64,000 nt of DNA from positions 1-64,000 of the forward strand of contig CAZOKZ010000012.1 in the NCBI GenBank assembly GCA_964580585.1. Direction: 5' to 3'. Positions 8,701-17,435 of the stretch are shown here, piece by piece. Source of the DNA: CAZOKZ01 sp964580585. Lineage in GTDB: Bacteria; Sumerlaeota; Sumerlaeia; SLMS01; JAHLLQ01. The first letter of the stretch is position 1. Each line of letters opens with the position of its first letter. The notes beneath the pieces were generated by a model. The model was not told where the DNA came from. It worked only from the letters and a program-made list of their open reading frames with translations, and did no database searches. The position numbers were made by a program, and so were the translations under genes.

Positions 8701-9426
8701 ATGAGTAAAAAAGAAGCGGTTATGCGTGTAGCGTCGCCTGCGTGGAAGTTTTTCGTTCCACTGGCAGTATTGGCCGTCGCCTTGGGGTTTGTATCGCTCA
8801 TTGCCTCGACGGTCGTCGGTATTCTGGCGCTGTATGTGCTCTATTTTTTCCGCGACCCGGGCCGTCGAGTGCCCAGCATCCCGGGGGCGATGATTTCGCC
8901 TGCCGACGGCAAAGTGGTTTCGATCATCGAAGTGCCTTGCGAACAAATGCCAAATGGACGCGCAAAGCGCATCGCCATTTTTCTGAATATCTTCAACGTC
9001 CACATCCAGCGCTCCAGCTATGATGGCGTGGTGCGCGATATCGTTCGCAAGCCGGGCAAATTCATCAACGCCTTGAACGAAAAATGCAGCGAGGAAAACG
9101 AACAGGTCACCATCTGGCTCGAAAGTCCGGACGGCATGTTTGGCATTCGCCAAATCGCAGGCGCTATTGCGCGTCGAATTGTGTGCTGGGTGGCCCCGGG
9201 CGATCGCCTGGAGCGTGGCGAACGTTACGGGTTGATTCAATTTGGTTCACGCGTCGAGCTGTTTTTGCCAACGGATGCCACGGTTCGCGTGGCGCCGGGT
9301 CAGAAAGTCAAAGGCGGTGAAACGTGCTTGGCGATTTTGTTCGAGAAGGAAGACTTGAAGGGACGGTTCAACAGCAAGGAAGAGATCGAGCGCGCCAAGG
9401 ATAAGGAACTGGTTGAAGTGCGATAA
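8701..9426 (+). CDS. psd: Phosphatidylserine decarboxylase
   Basis: 241 residues, the short form of the proenzyme. It decarboxylates phosphatidylserine to phosphatidylethanolamine at the inner membrane. Visible marks: two N-terminal membrane segments, YFFRDPGRRVPS, MISPADGKVVSI, IAIFLNIFNVHIQRS, QIAGAIARRIVCWV, and near the C-terminus QFGSRVELFLP, where the Gly-Ser bond is the autocatalytic cleavage site that makes the pyruvoyl group. ATG 8701 is preferred; an in-frame ATG at 8689 is an alternative, and neither has a strong ribosome site. It lies directly upstream of pssA, which makes its substrate. Confidence 0.92.
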   Translation: MSKKEAVMRVASPAWKFFVPLAVLAVALGFVSLIASTVVGILALYVLYFFRDPGRRVPSIPGAMISPADGKVVSIIEVPCEQMPNGRAKRIAIFLNIFNVHIQRSSYDGVVRDIVRKPGKFINALNEKCSEENEQVTIWLESPDGMFGIRQIAGAIARRIVCWVAPGDRLERGERYGLIQFGSRVELFLPTDATVRVAPGQKVKGGETCLAILFEKEDLKGRFNSKEEIERAKDKELVEVR

Positions 9427-9514
9427 CAGGAATCGCACAGATATCCAATCTCTGTGTTGCGCTTCGATCATAGAAACCTGAGCGACCCCCGACTGAACTT
9501 CCAAACGAATCTCT

Positions 9515-10309
9515 ATGCCGAAAAAAACGAAAATCCACCCCGTTTACGTGCTGCCGAATCTCTTTACGTCGGCCAGTTTATTTTCGGCCCTCTGTTCGAT
9601 TATTGCCACGTCCGATGGACGATATGTCCAGGCCTGCTACTTCATTTTGCTGTCCGCCGTGCTCGATGCGCTCGATGGTCCGGTGGCGCGTTGGACGCGT
9701 AGCGCCAGCTCGTTTGGCTTGCAGTACGATTCGCTCGCCGATGTGGTGGCGTTTGGAGTCGCGCCAGCATTTTTGATGTACAGCAAACTGGAAATGATTA
9801 GCCAGTCCGTGTGGCTTCCCGCTCGGGCACCCGCCATGGCGATCAGTGTTTGCGCGCTGTTTGCCATTTGCGGCGCATTGCGACTGGCGCGATTCAACAT
9901 CCAGGTCGCCGACGAAGAAAAACTTCACTTTACCGGGCTGCCCATTCCCGCGGCGGCGGGCACGGTGGTTTCTTCGTTTCTCGTCATTGAACAATACATC
10001 GATCCTTCGTTAAAGCTGCACCGTTTGATTTTGGTGCTCATGTTGATCCTGGCTTATTTGATGGTCAGCACCTACCCCTTTCCGAGTTTGAAGGGAATGA
10101 AACGTCGAATGCGGCGGTCGATGAACAGTCTGGTGACCGTGGTGTTCTTCATTCTGTTTATTGTGATGTTTAAACAGTACTTTGGTTTGATTGCCTTCAC
10201 CGCGTTTATGTCCTACCTTGGTTTGTCTTTAGTGCACGTCGTGCGGGCCAAGCGTAAGCTGGCGAGCTATTCGCCCGGCGCAAATTTCCCCATTGATGAC
10301 GAAGAATGA
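9515..10309 (+). CDS. pssA: CDP-diacylglycerol--serine O-phosphatidyltransferase
   Basis: 264 residues, polytopic membrane enzyme that joins CDP-diacylglycerol and serine to make phosphatidylserine. The CDP-alcohol phosphatidyltransferase motif is complete: DALDGPVARWTRSASSFG followed by QYDSLAD, giving D-G-x2-A-R-x8-G-x3-D-x3-D. About seven hydrophobic segments follow, with a basic tail. It follows psd by 88 bases and overlaps rsmB by the 4-base ATGA, so the three genes are probably one transcript. Together psd and pssA complete phosphatidylethanolamine synthesis from CDP-diacylglycerol. Confidence 0.93.
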   Translation: MPKKTKIHPVYVLPNLFTSASLFSALCSIIATSDGRYVQACYFILLSAVLDALDGPVARWTRSASSFGLQYDSLADVVAFGVAPAFLMYSKLEMISQSVWLPARAPAMAISVCALFAICGALRLARFNIQVADEEKLHFTGLPIPAAAGTVVSSFLVIEQYIDPSLKLHRLILVLMLILAYLMVSTYPFPSLKGMKRRMRRSMNSLVTVVFFILFIVMFKQYFGLIAFTAFMSYLGLSLVHVVRAKRKLASYSPGANFPIDDEE

Positions 10310-11709
10310 AATCACCATACGGTGCTCGTAAAAAAACCTCCGTGTCTCCGGCACGTTCGGCGGCGCTGGCGGTATTGCGCCGCGCGGCGGACAATCAAGC
10401 TCCTGGCGCGGATCGACTGATCGAAGAACAAATTGAGGCAAATCGCCTGTCGCCGGTGGATGCCGGACTTGCGCGGGAAATCGCGTTTGGCGTGCTGCGT
10501 CATCGCGCGTGGCTCGACCGTATTCTCGACGAATTTCTCGAACGTCCTCTGCGTAAAATTGCCCCGGATGTGCACAACGCGCTGTTGCTCGGGATTTACC
10601 AGTACGTGTTTCTCGACCGTGTGCCGCCGCATGCTATTGTTGACCAGACCGTGCAGCTTGTTGCTGTGCAGCAAAAGGGCGATCGGTTTCGTGGTCTGGC
10701 TAACGCCATATTGCGACGCGTGACGGAAAAGCCCGCGACAGATTGGCGGCCCGGAGACGATGTCGCCTGGGCCGAACGATATTCGGTGCCCGAGTATCTT
10801 GCCACTCTTGCATCCGAAGCATTGCCGGACGACGAATGCGATCGGTTTTTTGCTTCGTGCCAGCATCCCGCGCCCCTTTGTTTGCGTGTGGTGGGCAAGC
10901 GCGCGATCGACGAGGATCTTCTGGCGCACATTCGGCGTGAGGGCGAAAAGGCAACCGGTGGGGCGGTGAAGGTCGAACGCAGCCGAGTGTTGCCGGGGTG
11001 CGTGATTTTACCGGATCGCGGGCTGCAACCCGACAAACTACCTCTTTTTCAATCCGGACGTTTGACCGTTGAGGATGAGGGCGCGCAAATCGCCGGTTGG
11101 TTCACGGCGCCACGCGGTACCGAATCGCGTGTCTTGGATTTGTGCGCGTCGCCGGGCGGGAAAACCGTTCATCTGGCCGAGCAACTTCCCGCCACGTGCG
11201 AATTGATTGCGACCGATGTTTCCGCCGACAAACTCGAACGTCTGCGTGGAACGCTTAATCGTGTTGGGATGCTTGATCGTGTTCGTGTGGAGTTGGTCGA
11301 TGAATTCCTACGCACCGCGGTACCGAAATCCTTCGATCATGTCTTGGTGGATGCGCCTTGCAGTGGCCTGGGTACGTTGCGTCGCCATCCGGAGGCCCGC
11401 TACCGCCGCTCGGCGGGCGAGGTTTCGCGACTGGCGGCGACGCAATCGACGCTGCTGAATCAAGCCGCACGGCTGGTCGCCCCCGGGGGGACTTTGGCGT
11501 ACAGCGTTTGCACGTTTACGCGTGCCGAGGGCGAGGAGGTCGTTCGGCGATTCCTTGGCGATCAACAGCAATTCGAGTCCGACGACGCGCCAGAAGGTCT
11601 GCCCTTTGACGCCGCGTCGTTTGCCTTTGGACGTGGCATGTGGCGAACGCTTACTCATCGCCATGGGTGCGACTGCTTCTTCATCGCGCGGTTCAGGCGG
11701 AAAGCCTGA
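10306..11709 (+). CDS. rsmB: 16S rRNA (cytosine-C5)-methyltransferase RsmB
   Basis: 467 residues. The N-terminal ~140 residues are a NusB-like RNA-binding domain (SAALAVLRRAADN; FGVLRHRAWLD). The C-terminal half is a NOL1/NOP2/Sun methyltransferase: SAM motif LDLCASPGGKT, then VLVDAPCSGLGTLRRHPEARYR (the PC-containing motif IV), and LAYSVCTFTRAEGEE (TC-type motif VI with the catalytic Cys). This is the RsmB architecture that methylates C967 of 16S rRNA (E. coli numbering). It starts inside the last codons of pssA by an ATGA overlap. Confidence 0.92.
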   Translation: MKSPYGARKKTSVSPARSAALAVLRRAADNQAPGADRLIEEQIEANRLSPVDAGLAREIAFGVLRHRAWLDRILDEFLERPLRKIAPDVHNALLLGIYQYVFLDRVPPHAIVDQTVQLVAVQQKGDRFRGLANAILRRVTEKPATDWRPGDDVAWAERYSVPEYLATLASEALPDDECDRFFASCQHPAPLCLRVVGKRAIDEDLLAHIRREGEKATGGAVKVERSRVLPGCVILPDRGLQPDKLPLFQSGRLTVEDEGAQIAGWFTAPRGTESRVLDLCASPGGKTVHLAEQLPATCELIATDVSADKLERLRGTLNRVGMLDRVRVELVDEFLRTAVPKSFDHVLVDAPCSGLGTLRRHPEARYRRSAGEVSRLAATQSTLLNQAARLVAPGGTLAYSVCTFTRAEGEEVVRRFLGDQQQFESDDAPEGLPFDAASFAFGRGMWRTLTHRHGCDCFFIARFRRKA

Positions 11710-11959
11710 CCGTCTAATCCGGATTCGTGAAACCAGCGCCGATGATGCGCGAAGTTGTGCCATTCGGTTGAATGAATCGTCTTTAAAACAAATTGTGTCA
11801 ATGGTCTGGCACCTGTGTTGAGGCGTGTTTTGTCGCTGTTAATCCGGCGACGGGGGGGTGGTTGATAAAACTTGCGCTGAAAAAACGACAATTCGGACAA
11901 GTAATCTCTTTACTCCTGCGGCAGAGGTGGGTCATGCTTCTCCCAGAAATTTGGTCATG

Positions 11960-11986
11960 CACGGTAACTGAGACCGTGTTTTTTTT
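11960..11986 (+). terminator. Rho-independent terminator downstream of rsmB
   Basis: A six-base stem (CACGGT/ACCGTG, loop AACTGAG) is followed at once by eight T. It lies 250 bases after the rsmB stop and before nifJ, so it probably ends the psd-pssA-rsmB transcript or a leader transcript. Confidence 0.6.
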
Positions 11987-12116
11987 GTGGACCAATAGCG
12001 GATAGTGCAGCTCTAGCTTATCCCAATTGTCGAAAATAGGAAATTTCCCCCTGACGGGGCAAAAATTCGAGGTCTCGCCCGGCGAGAACCGGACAGACGG
12101 AAAAGGCGAGGTTGTT
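11987..12116 (+). other. Leader region of nifJ
   Basis: About 130 bases between the terminator and nifJ. A six-base palindromic stem, TCTCGC/GCGAGA with a 3-base loop, lies at 12073-12087, 30 bases before the start codon, and GCGAGG just before ATG 12117 can serve as ribosome site. No riboswitch class or known operator is recognisable. The bases from the rsmB stop (11710) to the terminator hold no credible gene. Confidence 0.35.
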
Positions 12117-15100
12117 ATGAGCCGAGTGCAAGTCACGGTGGACGGAAACGAAGCCGTCGCGCATGTAGCTTATCAGGTAAACGAGGCGATCGCGATTTAT
12201 CCGATCACCCCGGCATCCCCCATGGGCGAATGGGCGGATCAATGGGCGTCCGAAGGGCGCAAGAATCTTTGGGGATCGGTTCCGCATGTTATTGAAATGC
12301 AAAGCGAGGCGGGCGCAGCGGGCTCGGTACACGGCGCTTTGCAGGCGGGGGCGCTGACGACGACGTTTACCTCGTCCCAGGGTCTGCTGCTGATGATTCC
12401 GAACATGTACAAGATCGCCGGCGAACTGACGTCGGCGGTCATTCACGTTGCGGCACGCAGTTTGGCGACGCACGCGCTCTCGATCTTTGGCGATCACAGC
12501 GACGTGATGTCGGTGCGTCAAACGGGCTGGGCGTTATTGTCGGGTAATTCGGTGCAGGAAGCTCAGGACATGGCGATGATTGCGCATGCGGCAACGCTCG
12601 AGGCGCGCGTGCCGTTCATCAATTTCTTCGATGGTTTCCGCACGTCGCACGAAGTTTCGAAGATTGAGAAACTTTCGCAGGAACAAATTCGCGCCATGAT
12701 CGACGAGGATCTGGTTCTTGCGCATCGTGCGCGCGCGCTGACCCCGGATGCGCCGGTGCTGCGCGGTACGGCTCAAAACCCGGACGTGTTTTTCCAGGCC
12801 CGTGAAGCTGGAAACCCATATTATCTGGCCTGTCCGACAATCGTGCAAAATGCGATGGACAAATTTGCCGAACTGACTAATCGGCATTATCACTTGTTCG
12901 ACTACGTAGGCGCCAACAACGCCGACCGCGTCATTATCATGATGGGGTCGGGCGCAGAAGCCGCCGAAGAAACAGTCGATTATCTGGTATCCAAAGGCGA
13001 GAACATCGGTCTTTTGAAAGTTCGATTGTTCCGTCCTTTCTCTGTTGAGCATTTCCTGAACGCCCTGCCTGCGTCGGTGAAATCCATTGCCGTTCTGGAT
13101 CGTACAAAGGAACCGGGCGCCGTGGGCGATCCGTTGTACCAGGACGTTGTGACGGCCATCAGCGAAGCGTTTGCGCGTGGTGCCGCTCCGTGTGAAACCT
13201 TCCCGCGCATCATTGGGGGACGGTATGGTCTTTCGTCGAAAGAATTCACCCCGGCGATGGTGAAAAGTGTATTCGACGAATTGCAGAAAGCTTCTCCTAA
13301 GAATCATTTCACCATCGGTATTGTTGACGATGTCACGCACACGAACCTCGAATACGATCCGGAATTTTCCACCGAAGACGATGGTATTGTGCGGGCGGTG
13401 TTTTTTGGTCTCGGGTCCGACGGTACAGTGGGGGCGAACAAAAACACGATTAAGATCATCGGCGAAGAGACCGAAAATTATGCGCAAGGTTACTTCGTTT
13501 ACGACTCGAAGAAATCCGGCTCGACCACGGTGTCGCACCTGCGCTTTGGAACGCGTCCGATCCGTTCCACGTACTTGATCAGCAAAGCGAACCTGGTGGC
13601 TTGCCATCAGACGATTTTCTTGAACCGGATCGATATGCTGAAGCAAGCGGCTAAGGGGGCAATTTTCCTGCTCAACACAAGCGATGCTCCGGATGAAGTC
13701 TGGGATCGTTTGCCGAAACCGGTGCAGGAAACGATCCTGAAGAAAGAATTGAAACTTTATATTATCGATGCCCTGAAAGTCGCGCGAGAAGCGGGGCTTG
13801 GCGGACGAATCAACACGGTGATGCAAACGTGCTTCTTTGCAATCAGCGGCGTTTTGCCGCGCGAGGATGCCATTGAATCGATCAAAAATTCGATCCGTAA
13901 AACATACGGCAAGCGTGGTGAAATTGTTGTCGAGCGCAATATCGCGGCGGTTGAGCGGTCGCTTGAAAACCTGCACCAAGTGAAAATTCCCGCAATGGCG
14001 ACGAGCTATGTCGGCATGGCGTCGCCGATCAGTGGTTGCGCTCCGGATTTTGTATGTCAAGTCACGGCACGCATTATTCAAGGCAATGGCGATGATTTGC
14101 CCGTGAGTGCGTTTGTGGCCGACGGCACGTTCCCCACGGGGACGACGCAGTACGAGAAACGAAACCTCGCCACAGAAATCCCCGTTTGGGACCCGAGTGT
14201 TTGTATCCAGTGCGGCAAGTGTGTGTTGGTATGCCCGCATGCGGTGATTCGTGGAAAAGTGTACGATCCGGCCGAACTGAAAAATGCGCCCCCGGATTTC
14301 AAATCGACGGGTTCAAAATCGCCGGACACGAAGGACAAAGTTTACACGTTGCAGGTTGCCGCTGAAGATTGCACGGGTTGTCGCTTGTGTGTCGAAGTTT
14401 GTCCCGCGAAGAACAAGAGTCAGGCGGGTCGCAAGGCGATCAATATGGAAAGTATCGATCCGCTGCTCGACCAGGAACGCGCCAATTGGGATTTCTTCCT
14501 TGGATTGGCAAACCCGGATCGCAATAAAGTCGATACGCGCCGCGTGAAAGACGTTCAATATCTCGAACCGCTGTTCGAGTTTTCGGGCGCTTGTGCCGGA
14601 TGTGGCGAAACGCCGTACTTGAAGCTGCTGACACAGTTGTTTGGCGATCGGATGGTGGTGGCGAACGCAACGGGTTGTTCGTCGATTTACGGTGGTAACC
14701 TGCCGACAACGCCGTGGGCAAAAAATGCTCAGGGACGCGGTCCATCCTGGTCGAACTCGTTGTTCGAGGATAACGCGGAATTCGGTCTTGGCATGCGAGT
14801 GACGATCGACAAGCAGGTCGAATACGCGGGCGAGTTGCTCCTGCGCCTGGCGGGTGAAATCGGCGATACGTTGGTGCACGCGTTGTTGAACGCGGAGCAA
14901 ACCAATGAAGAAGAAATTGCCGCTCAACGTGCGCGTGTGGAGGAACTGAAGTCGAAGCTTCGTGGAATCAAAGGGATCGAAGCCCAGTCGCTCCTCAGCC
15001 TTGCCGACGTCCTGGTCAAGAAATCGGTTTGGATTATCGGTGGCGATGGTTGGGCTTACGATATCGGCTACGGTGGGTTGGATCACGTCATCGCCTCGGG

Positions 15101-15764
15101 ACGGAACGTAAACATCATGGTGCTCGACACGGAAGTTTATTCCAACACGGGTGGCCAGGCGTCGAAGTCCACGCCGCGTGGCGCGGTGGCGAAATTTGCC
15201 GCTGCCGGCAAGCCAGCGCCGAAGAAAGACCTCGCGTTGTTGGCGATGTCCTACGGCAATGTGTACGTGGCGCGTGTGGCGATGGGCGCCAACGACGCTC
15301 AGACACTAAAAGCCATCTGCGAAGCGGAAGCCTATAACGGTCCTTCGCTGATTTTGGCCTACAGCCACTGTATTGCTCACGGTTACAATCTGGCTCACGG
15401 GATGGAGCAGCAGAAAGCCGCGGTCGAATGCGGTCACTGGCCGTTGTTGCGCTTTGATCCGACCCGTTTGGCGGCGGGACAAACACCGATGCAACTCGAT
15501 TCGCGTCCGCCCAAGATTGAACTCAAGCAGTACATCTACAACGAAACGCGTTATCGCATGCTCGCATTGAGCAAACCCGATGTCGCAGAGAAGTTGCTGA
15601 AACTGGCGAAAGAAGACGTGGATTATCGCCTGCAATTGTACAAACACCTGGCAGAAATGCCCATCACCGCCAAGGAATCGGAAGCGGCTTCTGAATCGTC
15701 GGTGAATGAAGCTCCCTCGTCCCCCACATCTGCGCCCGCTGCCCAAAACGGAGGCAAAGCATGA
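12117..15764 (+). CDS. nifJ: Pyruvate:ferredoxin (flavodoxin) oxidoreductase
   Basis: 1215 residues, the usual size of single-chain PFOR. It oxidises pyruvate with CoA to acetyl-CoA and CO2, reducing ferredoxin. Order: pyrimidine-binding domain with AIAIYPITPASPMGEWADQWA; domains II and III; the EKR region; a 2[4Fe-4S] domain with CIQCGKCVLVCPH (about residue 696) and CTGCRLCVEVCPA (about 752); and the TPP domain with GACAGCGETPYLKLL, GCSSIYGGNLPTTPW and GDGWAYDIGYGG ... DTEVYSNTGGQ, which holds the TPP and Mg ligands. The C-terminus is a Ser/Ala/Pro tail. ATG 12117 is preferred over an upstream ATG at 12027, because MSRVQVTVDGNEAVAHVAYQ is where homologous PFORs begin and a GAGG lies just upstream. 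Overlaps the next gene by ATGA. Confidence 0.95.
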   Translation: MSRVQVTVDGNEAVAHVAYQVNEAIAIYPITPASPMGEWADQWASEGRKNLWGSVPHVIEMQSEAGAAGSVHGALQAGALTTTFTSSQGLLLMIPNMYKIAGELTSAVIHVAARSLATHALSIFGDHSDVMSVRQTGWALLSGNSVQEAQDMAMIAHAATLEARVPFINFFDGFRTSHEVSKIEKLSQEQIRAMIDEDLVLAHRARALTPDAPVLRGTAQNPDVFFQAREAGNPYYLACPTIVQNAMDKFAELTNRHYHLFDYVGANNADRVIIMMGSGAEAAEETVDYLVSKGENIGLLKVRLFRPFSVEHFLNALPASVKSIAVLDRTKEPGAVGDPLYQDVVTAISEAFARGAAPCETFPRIIGGRYGLSSKEFTPAMVKSVFDELQKASPKNHFTIGIVDDVTHTNLEYDPEFSTEDDGIVRAVFFGLGSDGTVGANKNTIKIIGEETENYAQGYFVYDSKKSGSTTVSHLRFGTRPIRSTYLISKANLVACHQTIFLNRIDMLKQAAKGAIFLLNTSDAPDEVWDRLPKPVQETILKKELKLYIIDALKVAREAGLGGRINTVMQTCFFAISGVLPREDAIESIKNSIRKTYGKRGEIVVERNIAAVERSLENLHQVKIPAMATSYVGMASPISGCAPDFVCQVTARIIQGNGDDLPVSAFVADGTFPTGTTQYEKRNLATEIPVWDPSVCIQCGKCVLVCPHAVIRGKVYDPAELKNAPPDFKSTGSKSPDTKDKVYTLQVAAEDCTGCRLCVEVCPAKNKSQAGRKAINMESIDPLLDQERANWDFFLGLANPDRNKVDTRRVKDVQYLEPLFEFSGACAGCGETPYLKLLTQLFGDRMVVANATGCSSIYGGNLPTTPWAKNAQGRGPSWSNSLFEDNAEFGLGMRVTIDKQVEYAGELLLRLAGEIGDTLVHALLNAEQTNEEEIAAQRARVEELKSKLRGIKGIEAQSLLSLADVLVKKSVWIIGGDGWAYDIGYGGLDHVIASGRNVNIMVLDTEVYSNTGGQASKSTPRGAVAKFAAAGKPAPKKDLALLAMSYGNVYVARVAMGANDAQTLKAICEAEAYNGPSLILAYSHCIAHGYNLAHGMEQQKAAVECGHWPLLRFDPTRLAAGQTPMQLDSRPPKIELKQYIYNETRYRMLALSKPDVAEKLLKLAKEDVDYRLQLYKHLAEMPITAKESEAASESSVNEAPSSPTSAPAAQNGGKA

Positions 15765-16771
15765 TTGATCTGAGCACAAATTACCTGGGACTGAAGTTGC
15801 GTAATCCGCTGGTGGCTTCTGCCTCGCCTCTGTGCGAAAATCTGGATAACATTCGGCGCATGGAGGATGCTGGGGCGTCGATGGTGGTGATGCACTCGCT
15901 GTTTGAAGAGCAAATCAACCTCGACAGCCAATACCTGGACGAGTCGCTTTCTTTCGGTGAAGAAAGTTACGCCGAGGCGATGAGTTATTTCCCCGATTTG
16001 CAGGACTATAAACTCGGGCCGGATGAATATCTGGAACACATTCGCCGGGCCAAGGAATCCGTCGAGATTCCGATTGTCGGTAGTTTGAACGGTGTGTCGC
16101 GCGGCGGATGGGTGAAGTACGCGCAGCGTATTCAGGAAGCAGGCGCAGATGCGTTGGAACTGAATGTGTTTTACGTGTCCTCGAATCCGGAAATGACCGG
16201 CGCCGACGTCGAGCAGTTGTATATCGACATCCTGCAAAACGTGAAAGCAAACGTGCGCATACCCGTGGCGGTAAAGTTGAGCCCGTATTTCAGTTCGATG
16301 GCGAATATGGCACAGCGGTTGGACGAAGCCGGCGCGGATGCGTTGGTCCTGTTCAATCGTTTCTATCAACCGGACCTGGATGTCGAGTGTCTGGAGATTG
16401 TGCCGAATCTGATGCTCAGCAACGCGTTTGACATGCGTTTGCGCCTGCGTTGGGCGGCAATCTTGCATGACCTGATCAAGGCCGATCTTGCCGTGACGGG
16501 TGGCGTGCACGCACCGGTCGATGCAATCAAATGTATGATGGCGGGCGCGAAGGTCGCCATGATGACGTCGGCATTATTGCGCCACGGTATTCGGCATCTG
16601 ACGACAATGCTCGACGGCGTGATCGAATGGCTGGATGAACATGAGTATGAATCCATCAAGCAAATGCAAGGCAGCATGAGCCAGCATTCCGTGGCTGATC
16701 CGGTTGCGTTGCAACGTGCAAATTACCTGCACATGTTGAGTTCGTACGCAGAACGGACTTCCGGGATCTGA
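15761..16771 (+). CDS. Dihydroorotate dehydrogenase-like flavoprotein
   Basis: 336 residues, TIM-barrel of the DHOD/dihydropyrimidine dehydrogenase family: MIDLSTNYLGLKLRNPLVASASPLCENLDNIR at the start, GSLNGVSRGGWVKYA, DALELNVFYVSSNPE, VAVKLSPYFSSMANMA, and GADALVLFNRFYQPD. In true DHODs the N-F-S-C-P-N segment carries the catalytic base; here the region reads NVFYVSSNPE, so orotate activity should not be assumed. It is translationally coupled to nifJ (ATGA). A DHOD-like gene beside PFOR recurs in other anaerobes to my knowledge, suggesting a ferredoxin-linked role rather than pyrimidine synthesis. A strong terminator follows. Confidence 0.85.
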   Translation: MIDLSTNYLGLKLRNPLVASASPLCENLDNIRRMEDAGASMVVMHSLFEEQINLDSQYLDESLSFGEESYAEAMSYFPDLQDYKLGPDEYLEHIRRAKESVEIPIVGSLNGVSRGGWVKYAQRIQEAGADALELNVFYVSSNPEMTGADVEQLYIDILQNVKANVRIPVAVKLSPYFSSMANMAQRLDEAGADALVLFNRFYQPDLDVECLEIVPNLMLSNAFDMRLRLRWAAILHDLIKADLAVTGGVHAPVDAIKCMMAGAKVAMMTSALLRHGIRHLTTMLDGVIEWLDEHEYESIKQMQGSMSQHSVADPVALQRANYLHMLSSYAERTSGI

Positions 16772-16793
16772 GGGACGGAACACTGGGGTGGAA

Positions 16794-16831
16794 AAAGCGG
16801 GGCGGACCGTTTCGGCGGTTCGCCCCGCTTT
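16794..16831 (+). terminator. Strong terminator after the nifJ operon
   Basis: A 16-base stem, AAAGCGGGGCGGACCG with CGGTTCGCCCCGCTTT (one mismatch), begins 22 bases after the stop codon of the DHOD-like gene. The strand ends in CTTTCTGTT rather than a long T run. Confidence 0.7.
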
Positions 16832-17105
16832 CTGTTGGAACAATTCTTGATTTTGTATAGCCACGATTCTTTGAGTATTTATCGTCAATTTGTAGTCGTT
16901 AAATACCCGGTTACATTTTTTTCAAGCCCTACAGGCTTGTTTGTTACGGCGCGGCGAAGGGCCTCATTCCAAGGAATGTTCAGGTTTTTGGAAATCCAAC
17001 TGGGCCATACTATACCGGAAACACCTCTAAAAATTTTCCTGCCATCAATATCGATATCAGGGGAAAATATGGAGTGCGGTCACTTGCTGCACTCCATGGT
17101 GCCCG
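16832..17105. repeat. Intergenic spacer with short dispersed repeat remnant
   Basis: No credible gene. At 17069-17097 a perfect 9-base inverted repeat (ATGGAGTGC/GCACTCCAT, 11-base loop) encloses GGAGTGCGG and CACTTGCTGCA. Related words recur at 31634-31661. On the minus strand the hairpin is followed by ATTTTC and could end the ferredoxin transcript. Confidence 0.4.
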
Positions 17106-17435
17106 CTATTTCTTCCAAAACTTCCACCAACCGGGGTTTGCCGATTCGCCTTCGGCCTGCGATTGTGGGGTGGGAGCATTCGCGTCGGGAAACGCGTCCG
17201 GGTTTTCGTCGCCGTCCGTGCCGATGGCTTCCGTGCAGCACCCCGCGATGGCTTGGTAACACAAGCGCACTTCGGCGTCGGTTTCGGGCTGGCGCGCCAC
17301 GTAAGCGTAGCCTTTTTTGTGGCGGGCGAAAATCTCCGGCGCCACCGTGCGGCACGCGTCGCACCCCAGGCATTGGTCATCGACGTAAAACTTGCCCGGC
17401 GCGTTGTCCGGCCATTTGCTTTCGGCGTCAGCCAT
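17106..17435 (-). CDS. Small single-cluster [4Fe-4S] ferredoxin
   Basis: 109 residues from ATG 17435. The cluster ligands are C-x2-C-x2-C in YVDDQCLGCDACRTVAPEIF and a fourth Cys in GCCTEAIG; a further Cys (RLCYQ) is also present, as in Fer4_13/15-type ferredoxins. An acidic linker ends in a Trp/Lys-rich tail (PGWWKFWKK). The start was chosen because GGAGG precedes it and it overlaps the stop of the desulfurase gene by eight bases (ATGGCTGA). It probably acts as an electron carrier, possibly for the nearby PFOR, and depends on the Fe-S supply from the desulfurase encoded upstream. Confidence 0.85.
   Translation of the reverse strand: MADAESKWPDNAPGKFYVDDQCLGCDACRTVAPEIFARHKKGYAYVARQPETDAEVRLCYQAIAGCCTEAIGTDGDENPDAFPDANAPTPQSQAEGESANPGWWKFWKK

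Noticed and set aside
12534..14240. 568-codon minus-strand frame opposite nifJ
   Set aside because: Composition is antisense of a conserved gene with all PFOR motifs; no domain or ribosome site.
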